The notes beneath the pieces are model-generated. The model searched no databases. It worked only from the letters and a program-made list of their open reading frames with translations, and was not told the DNA's origin. From NCBI GenBank assembly GCA_018780035.1, contig JADMKE010000017.1, positions 1-64,000 on the forward strand: a stretch of DNA of 64,000 nucleotides. Direction: 5' to 3'. Source of the DNA: Candidatus Sericytochromatia bacterium. Lineage in GTDB: Bacteria; Cyanobacteriota; Sericytochromatia; UBA7694. How positions within the stretch are numbered: the first letter of the stretch is position 1; every line of letters begins with the position of its first letter. Shown in pieces: positions 42,190-50,466 of the stretch. Made by a program: the position numbers and the translations under genes.

Positions 42190-43122
42190 TTAAATTTGGT
42201 CGAGACAGTCTTGAATATAGGTCACTTTGTCAGTCATTTTTTCATAATGGTCAATCAGTGAAGCAACATCAATTCCCAGACCATCATATTCATCCAATAA
42301 ATCAGCCAATGCATCACAATCTTCCAGCAAAGCATCAAAATGCGCTTGAGAGAACGAATCAGAAATTTCGCCATTGAGGCTGTCAAAGACACTGATTTGA
42401 AGCGTCAACCATTGAGAATGCTCTGCGATTGTCTCTTCGAGCTGAACCAAAGCCCAGGACTGATTGAGAAAATCCTGAGCACGTGCCAATAAAATATCCA
42501 AGGGTCTCAGCATTTTTTGCAGTTCAGAACAATCTATTTCCACTTCAACAGCTTGAATTTGTGCTTGCAGCTCACCTTGAAGGGTCACTAATTCGCGGTA
42601 TTTGCGCTCCATTTGCGTCATTTTTACGCGCAAATTAGACACTTCAAAGGTCTGGGGAGGCAAGGTCGAAACCTGCTGAATTGCCGCTAGAATTTGCAAT
42701 TCAACCTGATCGTAAAGGGCATCAAAATTGGGTTGTGCAAGTTCAGTAGTGAAAACGGGTGGAGGCAAAGTAACCGGGCGCTCTGTTTTGCAGACCAATT
42801 GCATCAGCGTCTTGGCATCGGAATTCTCAGGATCGAATTCCAACGCTGCTTGGAGATAAGGCATTGCACCCGTATGATCGCCCAATAGCCAGAGCAAATA
42901 GCCCATACCAATATAAGCTTCGGTCTCGCGATGATTGAGTCGCAAGGCCTCCATCAGGTATTCACAGGCTTCAGCCAAGAGTGCCCGATCAGCAAACCCC
43001 TCTGCCTGAGCATCAGCCATACACTCGAGACCACAGCGCAGTAAATCTGACGCGGTTTCAAGGCGCTCCTGAGAATTCTGTTCTGTCTTTTGGTGATAGA
43101 TTTGAAGGGTGTGTAAATCCAT
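42190..43122 (-). CDS. TPR and coiled-coil protein
   Basis: 310 residues. Two TPR units (about 47-115: EACEYLMEALRLNHRETEAY, GDHTGAMPYLQAALEFDPEN) are followed by long helices with heptad character (KMTQMERKYRELVTLQGELQ). The C-terminus is acidic. No signal or membrane segment. A -10 box TGG-TAAAAT lies 6 nt before ATG 43122 with no Shine-Dalgarno. It is the first gene of a two-gene operon with the 888-residue protein, so it may act as its chaperone or scaffold partner. Confidence 0.78.
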   Translation of the reverse strand: MDLHTLQIYHQKTEQNSQERLETASDLLRCGLECMADAQAEGFADRALLAEACEYLMEALRLNHRETEAYIGMGYLLWLLGDHTGAMPYLQAALEFDPENSDAKTLMQLVCKTERPVTLPPPVFTTELAQPNFDALYDQVELQILAAIQQVSTLPPQTFEVSNLRVKMTQMERKYRELVTLQGELQAQIQAVEVEIDCSELQKMLRPLDILLARAQDFLNQSWALVQLEETIAEHSQWLTLQISVFDSLNGEISDSFSQAHFDALLEDCDALADLLDEYDGLGIDVASLIDHYEKMTDKVTYIQDCLDQI

Positions 43123-43128
43123 GTCTCT

Positions 43129-43137
43129 ATTTTACCA
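43129..43137 (-). promoter_or_regulatory. Extended -10 (TGG-TAAAAT) 6 nt before ATG: leaderless start
   Basis: On the minus strand TGGTAAAAT, 6 nt (AGAGAC), ATG 43122. Both the extended -10 and the 6-nt spacing seen elsewhere in the window are present together. Confidence 0.55.
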
Positions 43138-43232
43138 AAGGGCCCTCTCAACTATGACAATTTTTTGACAATTTATGGAAATTCCCATTCAGCCAGCATG
43201 ACAAACCAGCCGCCAGAGGTGAAGGTTTCAGC

Positions 43233-43238
43233 TATAAT
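43233..43238 (+). promoter_or_regulatory. -10 box (TATAAT) for the DHH operon
   Basis: Consensus TATAAT 29 nt before ATG 43267, with GGAGG (43254-43258) between. No -35 seen. Confidence 0.45.
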
Positions 43239-43266
43239 ACAGCATCCTGTTTTGGAGGGCCCTGCC

Positions 43267-44076
43267 ATGTCCGTCTATATTCTCTACCACGCCAACTGCC
43301 CCGACGGTTTTGGTGCCGCTTGGTCGGCCTGGAAAAAATTCGGCGCAAATGCCCATTATTTACCCGTCAAACACGGCCATGCCCTGCCCGAGATTCCTGA
43401 CCATTCCGAAGTTTACATCTTGGATTTTGCCTACGATCGCAAAACCCTCGAAGCTCTGGCACAGCGCTGCCAACTCAAGGTCTTAGACCACCACAAAACG
43501 GCATTGGCTGACCTCAAAGGCCTGCCTTTTGCTGAATTTGACATGCACCGCTCAGGTGCTGTGATGGCCTGGCAATACTTCCATCCCGAACAAGAAGTGC
43601 CCCTTTTGCTGCAATATGTGCAAGACCAAGATATCTGGACCTGGGCCCTGCCCGATGCCAAAGCCATTTGCACAGCGCTGGGGGTCTATCCGATGGACTT
43701 TGAAGTCTGGAGCCAATTGGAGATCGAAACCCTGCGCCAAGAGGGCCACACCACGCTGCGTTACAAAGAACAATTGATCAGTAATTTGATGCAACGGGTG
43801 GATTGGGTTCGCATTCAGGGACACCGGGTACCAGCTGTCAACACCCCACTTTTTGCCTCTGAGCTGGGCAATAGCCTCTGTTTAAAATACCCCGAAGCGG
43901 CTTTTGCTGTGGCTTATGCCGATCAAAACGGTCTGCGCAAATTTAGCCTGCGCTCAATTGGAGAATTTGACGTAAGTACTGTTTGTCGGGCCTATGGCGG
44001 CGGTGGTCATCGCAATGCTTCTGGTTTTGCCCTGCCTTTGGACAAGGTCAAAGAGCACGTCTTGAGCGGGGATTAA
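43267..44076 (+). CDS. DHH-family phosphoesterase
   Basis: 269 residues. The diagnostic DHH is in LKVLDHHKTALADL, preceded by the metal-binding acids (HANCPDGFGAAWSAWK; VYILDFAYDR), and the C-terminal DHHA1-like motif is GGGGHRNASGFAL. This is the small nanoRNase/phosphoesterase class that cleaves short oligonucleotides, cyclic dinucleotides or phosphoanhydrides with Mn2+. The first motif has CPDG in place of the more usual D-x-D, as in the subgroup annotated as exopolyphosphatase-like. ATG 43267 with GGAGG is preferred over an earlier ATG at 43165. The aldo-keto reductase gene starts 3 nt after its stop. Confidence 0.87.
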   Translation: MSVYILYHANCPDGFGAAWSAWKKFGANAHYLPVKHGHALPEIPDHSEVYILDFAYDRKTLEALAQRCQLKVLDHHKTALADLKGLPFAEFDMHRSGAVMAWQYFHPEQEVPLLLQYVQDQDIWTWALPDAKAICTALGVYPMDFEVWSQLEIETLRQEGHTTLRYKEQLISNLMQRVDWVRIQGHRVPAVNTPLFASELGNSLCLKYPEAAFAVAYADQNGLRKFSLRSIGEFDVSTVCRAYGGGGHRNASGFALPLDKVKEHVLSGD

Positions 44077-44079
44077 AAC

Positions 44080-44961
44080 ATGGAGTTGCGTGATTTTGGA
44101 ACAAGCGGGCTGAGAGTAAGCCCGTTGGGTTTTGGCGCAGGGCAAATCGGGGGGGAATCTCAATCTGAAGCGGAGATCGAAAAGCTGCTCCATGGGGTGC
44201 TCGATCTGGGCATCAACCTGCTCGATAGCGCACGGGGCTATGGCGAGTCTGAGGCCCGCATTGGCAAGTTTTTAAAGTCACGCCGAGAGCAATGTCTCTA
44301 TTCCACCAAAATTGGCTACGGCGTGCCCGGCTTTGCCGACTGGACGGGTGCAGGCATTACCGCCGGTGTCGATTATGCGCTTAAACTCATGCAAACCGAC
44401 TGGCTGGATATTGTTCACTTGCACTCCTGCCCGCTAGAGACCCTGCAAGAGGGATCTGTAATCGAAGCCCTTCAGGCTGCAGTAAGGGCGGGAAAAGTGC
44501 GTGTAATGGCCTACTCTGGCGAAAACGAGCCCCTGGCCTGGGCGATTCAATCGGGCTATTTTGGCAGCGTGATGACTTCAGTCAATCTCTGCGATCCGTT
44601 TAGCCTGCTGCAGCTCTTGCCCGAAGCGCAAAAACGCGGTTTGGGGGTAATTGCCAAACGCCCCTTGGCAAACGCCTTTTGGCGTTTTAACAGCCAACCC
44701 CATGGCGATTATGCCGAAACCTATTGGCTGCGTTGGCAAAGTCTGGGATTGTATTCAGATGATCTGCCCATGGCCGACCTGGCAATTCGTTTTTCGGCCT
44801 TTGCGCCTGGCGTGAGCAGTTGTATCGTCGGCAGTCGCCAATTGGGGCATTTACAGGCCTTAAAGACGGCTCTCGAACAGGGACCTTTGGATACAACAAC
44901 CACAGAGATATTATTGAAAGCCTATGCAGAAAAAGGCCAAAATTGGCGGGGAGAAGTCTGA
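44080..44961 (+). CDS. Aldo/keto reductase
   Basis: 293 residues, slightly short AKR barrel. The family signatures are GFGAGQIGG, NLLDSARGYGESEARIGKFL with the catalytic Tyr, YSTKIG with the Lys and DIVHLHSC with the His; the C-terminal cofactor segment is VSSCIVGSRQLGHLQ. NADPH-dependent carbonyl reduction in the cytoplasm, substrate unknown. It starts 3 nt after the DHH stop, and the next gene shares its TGATG stop/start, so the three genes are translationally coupled. Confidence 0.9.
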   Translation: MELRDFGTSGLRVSPLGFGAGQIGGESQSEAEIEKLLHGVLDLGINLLDSARGYGESEARIGKFLKSRREQCLYSTKIGYGVPGFADWTGAGITAGVDYALKLMQTDWLDIVHLHSCPLETLQEGSVIEALQAAVRAGKVRVMAYSGENEPLAWAIQSGYFGSVMTSVNLCDPFSLLQLLPEAQKRGLGVIAKRPLANAFWRFNSQPHGDYAETYWLRWQSLGLYSDDLPMADLAIRFSAFAPGVSSCIVGSRQLGHLQALKTALEQGPLDTTTTEILLKAYAEKGQNWRGEV

Positions 44962-45689
44962 TGAAAAACTGTCCAGTCTGTCAAAGGGTCTTGGTCAAAA
45001 AAACCGATAAAAGCCTGACCTGTATGTTTTGCGGTTGGAAGGGAAAAGCCAATACCTCAGAATTAAAGGCCGAAGCCCTTGAGAAAAAAACCGAAAAACC
45101 CAAAATTGAAACAGATCCACATAAACTGGCCCAACAACAGCTTCAAAATGAAAATTCAAAACTGCCACAAATCGTGCTTTTGGCCGCGATTGGCATCACC
45201 TTTATGGGCTTTTTATCCAGTCAAATGTTCAAAGATTCTGCGGCAAATAAAAAAAACACAGAACAATCAGCCAGCCCCTCTGCCTTGGCACCAACGCCCA
45301 CACCTGTAACTTCAGCGAGCCCCAGTTCAGACAGCTCAACATCTGCCACGGGCAATCCAAACACTGCGGTCAGCCCCAGTGTCAATCCCTCAGCCAGTAC
45401 CAGTCCTGTTGGAACACCCAGTTCAGCCGGTTCAGCCGGTTTATCAAGTTCTGCCAGCCCCAGCCCTTCAGTTTCAGCCAGTTCCGATGGTTCTGCCAGC
45501 AGTTCGGCAAGCCCCAGTGCTCAGGCCAAAGAGGGATTTTTGGTCTCTCCCCCGCCTGCCCAAGAAAATACAGGCACAGCCCCGAATTCAGCCCCGAATT
45601 CAGCCCCGAATTCAGCCCAAGGCACAGCTTCCGGCACGTCAGCGCCGATCCTTTCGACGATTGCCACAACACCTCCAACGGCACCTTAA
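44961..45689 (+). CDS. Zinc-ribbon membrane protein with Ser/Pro-rich tail
   Basis: 242 residues. An N-terminal zinc ribbon (CPVCQRVLVKKTDKSLTCMFC, two CxxC knuckles at 4-7 and 21-24) is followed by a charged stretch, one membrane helix (about 73-90, IVLLAAIGITFMGFLSSQM) and a long extracytoplasmic Ser/Pro/Ala/Thr-rich tail. The tail includes a 12-nt tandem repeat (45582-45620) giving NSAPNSAPNSA. The topology is cytoplasmic ribbon, extended periplasmic tail. Function unknown. Its stop shares TTAA with the convergent tadA stop. Confidence 0.72.
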   Translation: MKNCPVCQRVLVKKTDKSLTCMFCGWKGKANTSELKAEALEKKTEKPKIETDPHKLAQQQLQNENSKLPQIVLLAAIGITFMGFLSSQMFKDSAANKKNTEQSASPSALAPTPTPVTSASPSSDSSTSATGNPNTAVSPSVNPSASTSPVGTPSSAGSAGLSSSASPSPSVSASSDGSASSSASPSAQAKEGFLVSPPPAQENTGTAPNSAPNSAPNSAQGTASGTSAPILSTIATTPPTAP

Positions 45690-46141
45690 ACCCGCGAAGC
45701 ACGCAAAGTTTTGAAAAAATCCGCCAATTGTGCCTGGGCTTCAGCTTCGCAGATACCCCCCAAGACCTCAATCTGTTCGGCAGGAAAGAGATTTAAAAAG
45801 TCGCAGACACTGCCACAGGCTCCCCATTTCAAATTGCTCGCAGCAAAGACCACCCTCCCCAAATGGCAATGCATCAGAGCCCCCATACACATCGGGCAGG
45901 GCTCCAAACTGACAAAGAGGGTGCTCTCCCGCCACTGGGCCTGACTCAAACGCCCAGTAGCCGCAGCCAAAACGCGCATTTCAGCATGTTCCAGTGGTTT
46001 TTCGCTGTGTTCTGTGTGGTTGTGATCGGCGGCAATGATCTGGTTTTGCCAAACCAAAACCGCTCCGACAGGGACTTCACCGGATTCAGCCGCTAAAGCG
46101 GCCTCTGCCAGGGCCCTGCGCATCCAGCCCTGCAAATCCAC
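45686..46141 (-). CDS. tadA: tRNA-specific adenosine deaminase
   Basis: 151 residues. The zinc and catalytic motifs are HAE (His 52, Glu 54: LEHAEMRV) and PCPMC (Cys 82, Cys 85: SLEPCPMCMGAL), the standard TadA layout, with GACGSVCDFLN after it. It converts A34 to inosine in tRNA-Arg(ACG). A cytidine/guanine deaminase relative is the main alternative, but the length and motifs fit TadA. Last gene of a minus-strand operon: radical-SAM fusion, DnaJ protein, tadA (13-nt gap to DnaJ). Confidence 0.9.
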   Translation of the reverse strand: MDLQGWMRRALAEAALAAESGEVPVGAVLVWQNQIIAADHNHTEHSEKPLEHAEMRVLAAATGRLSQAQWRESTLFVSLEPCPMCMGALMHCHLGRVVFAASNLKWGACGSVCDFLNLFPAEQIEVLGGICEAEAQAQLADFFKTLRASRV

Positions 46142-46153
46142 TATTTGAGCCCA

Positions 46154-46588
46154 CTATTTTTTGCCATGTTTTTCTTTGAGAAAGCCAAACGAGGCATTGA
46201 TCAGTGCCATCACACGGGTAGCTGTCTCACGTTCTTCGGCATTCTGAAAGCGATCCGGGTGGTATTTGCGCGCCAGTTTTTTATAGGCCTTTTCAATCTC
46301 TTCCCAAGAGGCAGACGCAGAGACCTCCAGGGTTTTATAAGGGTCGTAGCCCTGATTGTCGTGGTAAGCGTTCTGGCTGTGAGTACGGTGTTTTCCACTG
46401 CTTTGCTGAGAATAGCCTTGGCCATTCTGGCGTTCGTATTCGCGGTCAAAAGCTTCACGGTAATTGTCATACCCCGGCTGGTGGCTAAACCAAGCTTTAA
46501 ATTCATCGCTCAGTTCACGGTCCGGTTGGTGTAGATGTGAGATCTCGGCTTTGGCCAGATTGACCAGCCGTTTCAGAATATCTCCCAT
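46154..46588 (-). CDS. DnaJ-domain co-chaperone with N-terminal extension
   Basis: 144 residues. The J domain is at the C-terminus (about 80-140: DPYKTLEVSASASWEEIEKA, HPD in KYHPDRF, helix IV FGFLKEKHGKK), unlike DnaJ itself where it is N-terminal. The first 80 residues are a helical, Gln/His-rich region of unknown role. It should stimulate DnaK ATPase on a specific client. The start lies 74 nt inside the 3' end of the radical-SAM gene, with AAAGGAGAG upstream, so translation is coupled. Confidence 0.86.
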   Translation of the reverse strand: MGDILKRLVNLAKAEISHLHQPDRELSDEFKAWFSHQPGYDNYREAFDREYERQNGQGYSQQSSGKHRTHSQNAYHDNQGYDPYKTLEVSASASWEEIEKAYKKLARKYHPDRFQNAEERETATRVMALINASFGFLKEKHGKK

Positions 46589-48542
46589 GGTTATCAGGGC
46601 TCTCCTTTGGATAAGTCAAAACAGTATAGGCGAATTCGCGGTAAGAGGAAAGCGAAGGCCCGCCGATCTGCTCTTGTAATAGCGCCAAGACCTGTTGGAC
46701 TTGGGGCTGAACTGCGTTTTCACGGGGTGAATAAGACTCCTTGCGCAAGGGGCTGATGTTCTCGACTTTCAGCCCGTTTTGTTTAAAGGCGGCTTGCAAT
46801 TGTTCAGGGGTCAAAAAACTGAACATGTCAAAAGGTTTAAAACCCCAAAGTTCGTTGTCCCAAGAGCCATTGAGCAGGCGCATGATCACCGATTCGTGGC
46901 GAGGATTGTAGATAAATGTCAACAAACGGCCACCGGGAGCCAAAGCCTGACAGAGCTTGTCGATCAGGGCTTGAGGGTTTTCTGGTCGCTGTTCCAGGGC
47001 AAAATTGCAGATGATCAAATCATAATTTTCTTGAAAGAGTTCATCGTCGATCTGCCAGGGTTTAACACGGGTAACTTGCAATTCCAGCTCAAGCTCTTCG
47101 AGCACCGAGCTAACTGACATGCGAGTAAACCCCGAAATTTCCAGGACTTTTTGGCCCTGGCTCAGGCCCTTTAGCGCTTCGGTGTAAATCGGCTCCTGAT
47201 AGCCCACCAAGCGGCGCTCGTGGTCCTCCATGCTGATGCCGAGGTTATTGCGATCCATGACGCTGCAGAAATGGGTATAGGCTTCTTTGAAGGTCTCAAG
47301 CGAATAGTTTTCGTTGAAAAAGAGGTAATCGCGTTTGTCCATATCGAGATAATTAAACGGGCGCCAGTCTTCGATCTCATTGTGAACAATTCCGCGTTGT
47401 ACAGCCTCCTCCCAAAACTTGGTGCCGGGGAACGGCGTCAGGCGAAAGACCCCCGCCATCGACATGGGTGGATAATTGCCGCGAATAAACCAATAGGCCT
47501 GTTGTAATTCGGAATAGGTTTCGGTCGGTGTGCCAATGATAAAATAGCCGCCCATGCGAATCCCGTGGCGGGCACAGATATCGATGGCACGCACATTTTC
47601 GGAGACCTTGTTGCGTGGGCCTTTGAGGTATTCCAATTGGCGCTGCACCCCCGACTCCAAGCCAAAGGTCACAATTGAGACGTTCATATCGCGCATCAGC
47701 ATCGCCATTTCGTCGCTGAAGACACTGGCTTTGGCCATACAGACAAAAGAGACTTTTTTGTGTAATTTGGCAGCCCGGATGCCCTGGGTGAGTTCATACA
47801 GGCGTTTTTTGCTCAGGGCAAAGAGGTCATCATGAATCGAAACGCTCTCTTGACCAGGATTGTGGCGCAAGATATCTTCAATTTCACTTACCACGCGGTC
47901 GACCGAATGGTAACGCACTTTTTGTGTCTCCATGCTAAAAATACAAAAGACGCATTTAAACGGACAGCCGCGCGAGGTATAAATCGGCTGGGGCCAGTTG
48001 ATTACCGATTGTTGCGGTGGCCACCAGGTCTTCATAATGCTGCGATCTGGAGGCAGGATTTGATCCAATTCCATCAGGGTCTCACGGGGTTCTGTTACCA
48101 CCCGCTGACCCTCGTGCCAATAGACGACCCCTTTGACTGATTTCAGATAATCAGGGTTCAGGCGCTGTTTCTCTGCCAATTCCAGCAATTCGACAAAGGT
48201 CTGCTCCCCTTCTCCGACCACACCCAAATCAAAAATCGGAGCCAGGGTAGTGGGTAAGGCGTTGATATGGGGCCCCCCCAACCAGATGGGCACTTCTTTG
48301 CCGAGATAGCGGCGTATGTGGTGAGCAGCTTCGATGGATTGGCTATAGGTCTCAGTAAAGGCACGAATACCGACAATATCTGGTTTAGCAGCGATTACCC
48401 GGTCGGGATCCACCTCGATGCTGATTTCCACTTCGGGAAAGCGGGCCTTGGCTGACGATGCCAGATATGCCAATCCGATCGGCCCACTGGAGAGGTTGTG
48501 GTATTGGTGGAAATCGGAGATATTCAGGAAGGTGATGCGCAT
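46515..48542 (-). CDS. B12-binding radical SAM protein fused to a methyltransferase-like domain
   Basis: 675 residues. The N-terminal cobalamin-binding-like fold (about 1-140: WLGGPHINALP, VVGEGEQTFVEL) is followed by a radical-SAM domain with C-x3-C-x2-C at about 193-200 (SRGCPFKCVFCIFS) and GLESGVQRQLEYLKG, GYFIIGTPTETY. After an alpha-helical linker a C-terminal region (about 470-600) reads like a class I SAM methyltransferase: VLEISGFTRMSVSSVLEELE, YDLIICNFALEQRPENPQAL, APGGRLLTFIYNP, though motif I is weak. The fusion would allow radical methylation plus a second SAM-dependent step, or use the second domain only for recognition. Operon with DnaJ and tadA. Confidence 0.78.
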   Translation of the reverse strand: MRITFLNISDFHQYHNLSSGPIGLAYLASSAKARFPEVEISIEVDPDRVIAAKPDIVGIRAFTETYSQSIEAAHHIRRYLGKEVPIWLGGPHINALPTTLAPIFDLGVVGEGEQTFVELLELAEKQRLNPDYLKSVKGVVYWHEGQRVVTEPRETLMELDQILPPDRSIMKTWWPPQQSVINWPQPIYTSRGCPFKCVFCIFSMETQKVRYHSVDRVVSEIEDILRHNPGQESVSIHDDLFALSKKRLYELTQGIRAAKLHKKVSFVCMAKASVFSDEMAMLMRDMNVSIVTFGLESGVQRQLEYLKGPRNKVSENVRAIDICARHGIRMGGYFIIGTPTETYSELQQAYWFIRGNYPPMSMAGVFRLTPFPGTKFWEEAVQRGIVHNEIEDWRPFNYLDMDKRDYLFFNENYSLETFKEAYTHFCSVMDRNNLGISMEDHERRLVGYQEPIYTEALKGLSQGQKVLEISGFTRMSVSSVLEELELELQVTRVKPWQIDDELFQENYDLIICNFALEQRPENPQALIDKLCQALAPGGRLLTFIYNPRHESVIMRLLNGSWDNELWGFKPFDMFSFLTPEQLQAAFKQNGLKVENISPLRKESYSPRENAVQPQVQQVLALLQEQIGGPSLSSYREFAYTVLTYPKESPDNHGRYSETAGQSGQSRDLTSTPTGP

Positions 48543-48618
48543 TCAACGCCCCCGTAGGTGCAGATTACTTCTATCTTACCTCAGGAAGCAGGCCGGTTTA
48601 AAGCCCCGGTCTTGATTC

Positions 48619-49776
48619 TCAATCATCTTCATCCAAGCGATGGGGTATGCCCAACCAGCCTTTGTACTTAAAAAAGAGCAAAAGGCCAACCACCGTAGCG
48701 ACCATCAAAAACAGGGCAAAGGGATAGCCATAATACCAATTGAGTTCGGGCATATTCCAGGGAGAGAGATCGGTTTTAAAATTCATGCCATAGACACCGA
48801 CAATAAAGGTCAAAGGAATGAAGATCGACGACATCACAGTTAAAAAACGCATGACTTCGTTCAAACGCTGACTGGAACTGGCCATCGCCATTTCCATAAG
48901 AGAGGTGGCCACTTCGCGGTAGGTGTCGAGCATGTCCATCAACTGGATGGTGTGGTCATAACAATCACGGAAATAGACTTTGGCATTTTCTCCAATCAAC
49001 TCCTGACTGCCACGCATCAATGAGTTGATCACGTCACGCAAAGGGCGAATCGCTCGGCGCAACAAGAGAAATTGGCGTCGAATTGAATAGATTTCAGCCG
49101 TTAATTGGGTATGTGGATGTGCCAAAATTTCATCTTCGAGGTCTTCCAAACGAGAGGCGAATTTTTCCAAAAGGGGAAAATAATGATCGACCAGGGCATC
49201 CAAAAGGGCGTAGAGCAAATAGTCTGCGCCACATTGCCGAAGTTTACCCAAATTTTGACGCAATCGCTCACGTACGGGTTCAAATGTATCCCCTGGCAGG
49301 CCCTCTTGAAAGGTCAGCAAAAGGTTTTGGCCCAGAAAAAAACAAATTTGCTCACCACTGTGCCCCATCACTGATTGCGGCATGCGGGCCACGACAAAGA
49401 GCAATTCTCCATACGACTCTAATTTGGGGCGTTGATGCACATTGATCACGTCTTCGAGGGCCAGCGGGTGCAAGTGGTAACGCTCCCCCACGGCCTGCAG
49501 AACGGCGGCATCACCCAGACCTTCGATATTGATCCAGGTTACTTCAGCGAGTCCCTTGGGATCAGGCAAGTCCCTTGGTTCGGATATTTCCCATTCCCGG
49601 CAGGAATCGGGTCCATAAGCCAATACTTGAAAGCGGGGGGGTTGCGCTGCCGGGTGTGGCACCAGGGTTCCTGGCATGGCCCCAGGTGGGGTACGGCGTT
49701 TAAAAAATTTGAGCGATTTTAAATCAGCGGGAAGGTCTTTGACTTTGAGCGCAGGGTGAATTCGTTTGCGGGACAT
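48619..49776 (-). CDS. corA: CorA-type Mg2+/Co2+ transporter
   Basis: 385 residues. The large N-terminal cytoplasmic domain contains ALEDVINVHQRPKLESYGEL, the long stalk helix follows, and two C-terminal membrane helices flank the selectivity motif YGMNF (about 342-346). A basic C-terminus closes the protein. It forms a pentameric channel for Mg2+ or Co2+/Ni2+. The 70-residue N-terminal extension before the domain is longer than usual. GATTAT lies 6 nt before the ATG, another possible leaderless start, while GGGAGAG is too far away. Confidence 0.93.
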   Translation of the reverse strand: MSRKRIHPALKVKDLPADLKSLKFFKRRTPPGAMPGTLVPHPAAQPPRFQVLAYGPDSCREWEISEPRDLPDPKGLAEVTWINIEGLGDAAVLQAVGERYHLHPLALEDVINVHQRPKLESYGELLFVVARMPQSVMGHSGEQICFFLGQNLLLTFQEGLPGDTFEPVRERLRQNLGKLRQCGADYLLYALLDALVDHYFPLLEKFASRLEDLEDEILAHPHTQLTAEIYSIRRQFLLLRRAIRPLRDVINSLMRGSQELIGENAKVYFRDCYDHTIQLMDMLDTYREVATSLMEMAMASSSQRLNEVMRFLTVMSSIFIPLTFIVGVYGMNFKTDLSPWNMPELNWYYGYPFALFLMVATVVGLLLFFKYKGWLGIPHRLDEDD

Positions 49777-49800
49777 GATTAAATAATCGGCTCTCCCAAT

Positions 49801-50322
49801 TTAAAAAGGCAAACCTGCATTGACACTGATCGTCACCCCTTCAAGCAATTGCTCAGGGGACCAGCGGTGACTGCGATAGCCAATTTCTGCCCGTACAATC
49901 CCATACGGCGGAACGGCGATGCCCAAACCTGCTTTGGCACTCCAGCCCCAAGCCAGGGGATAACTCACGCTGCCAGCAAGGGAGGCAAAAGGTGAAATGA
50001 CGCCCATGATATATTCCTGAAAACCGAACCATTTGGGTGTAACGCGAACACCCACATCGAGCAAAAACCCTTTGTATTGGCCTTCGGAGATCAGAATTTG
50101 GGGACGGGCCTCTAAGCCACTTGTACCCAAATACAGACCTGCCAATAAACTTGTGCGGCTGTCGGTCAAATCGGTGGGATAACCCGGACCACGAATATAA
50201 CCCAACTCAGCCACTCCACCCACCAAAATTTCAGCTTGGGCGGGTGCGGCAAAACACAGGGGCAGTGAAGCCAACAGAATCAGACAGGGTATTTTCAAAA
50301 AGCTCTTCATACTCAGCATCAT
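49801..50322 (-). CDS. Predicted outer-membrane beta-barrel protein
   Basis: 173 residues from ATG 50322, chosen because AGGG stands upstream and the earlier in-frame ATG (50376) would place the FNR box inside the gene. A signal peptide (IPCLILLASLPLCFA, cleavage near AQA-EI) is followed by amphipathic beta strands with alternate hydrophobic residues (EILVGGVAELGYI, TSLLAGLYLGTSG, FLLDVGVRVTPKWFG) and ends in aromatic Phe (AGLPF), as barrels do for BAM recognition. The short length fits an 8-stranded barrel. A consensus FNR box lies 41 nt upstream, so anaerobic control is likely. Confidence 0.72.
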   Translation of the reverse strand: MMLSMKSFLKIPCLILLASLPLCFAAPAQAEILVGGVAELGYIRGPGYPTDLTDSRTSLLAGLYLGTSGLEARPQILISEGQYKGFLLDVGVRVTPKWFGFQEYIMGVISPFASLAGSVSYPLAWGWSAKAGLGIAVPPYGIVRAEIGYRSHRWSPEQLLEGVTISVNAGLPF

Positions 50323-50362
50323 AACACTGCCCTGGGGATTTTGTCCCACCACTAAAATGGGA

Positions 50363-50376
50363 TTGATCGGAATCAA
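50363..50376. promoter_or_regulatory. Consensus FNR/Anr box (TTGAT-N4-ATCAA)
   Basis: TTGATCGGAATCAA matches the FNR consensus at all 10 specified positions. It sits in the divergent promoter region between the barrel gene and the NorE/CoxIII-like gene. An FNR-like regulator gene lies 850 nt away. Confidence 0.75.
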
Positions 50377-50384
50377 TTTCGACT

Positions 50385-50398
50385 TTGATAGCTGTCAT
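50385..50398. promoter_or_regulatory. Second, imperfect FNR-like site (TTGA-N6-TCAT)
   Basis: TTGATAGCTGTCAT lies 22 nt (two helical turns) from the consensus box, centre to centre, on the same face of the DNA. One base differs from TTGA-N6-TCAA. Confidence 0.45.
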
Positions 50399-50466
50399 GC
50401 CTCTCTTGAAGCAAAAGCCCCATGATAAACATACTCCCATCAATTGAGAAAGCGAGGAACTGACAT

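Noticed and set aside
19871..45620. Tandem repeats at 19871, 41612 and 45582 as possible CRISPR or VNTR arrays
   Set aside because: All are 12-nt in-frame coding repeats within genes, without spacers.
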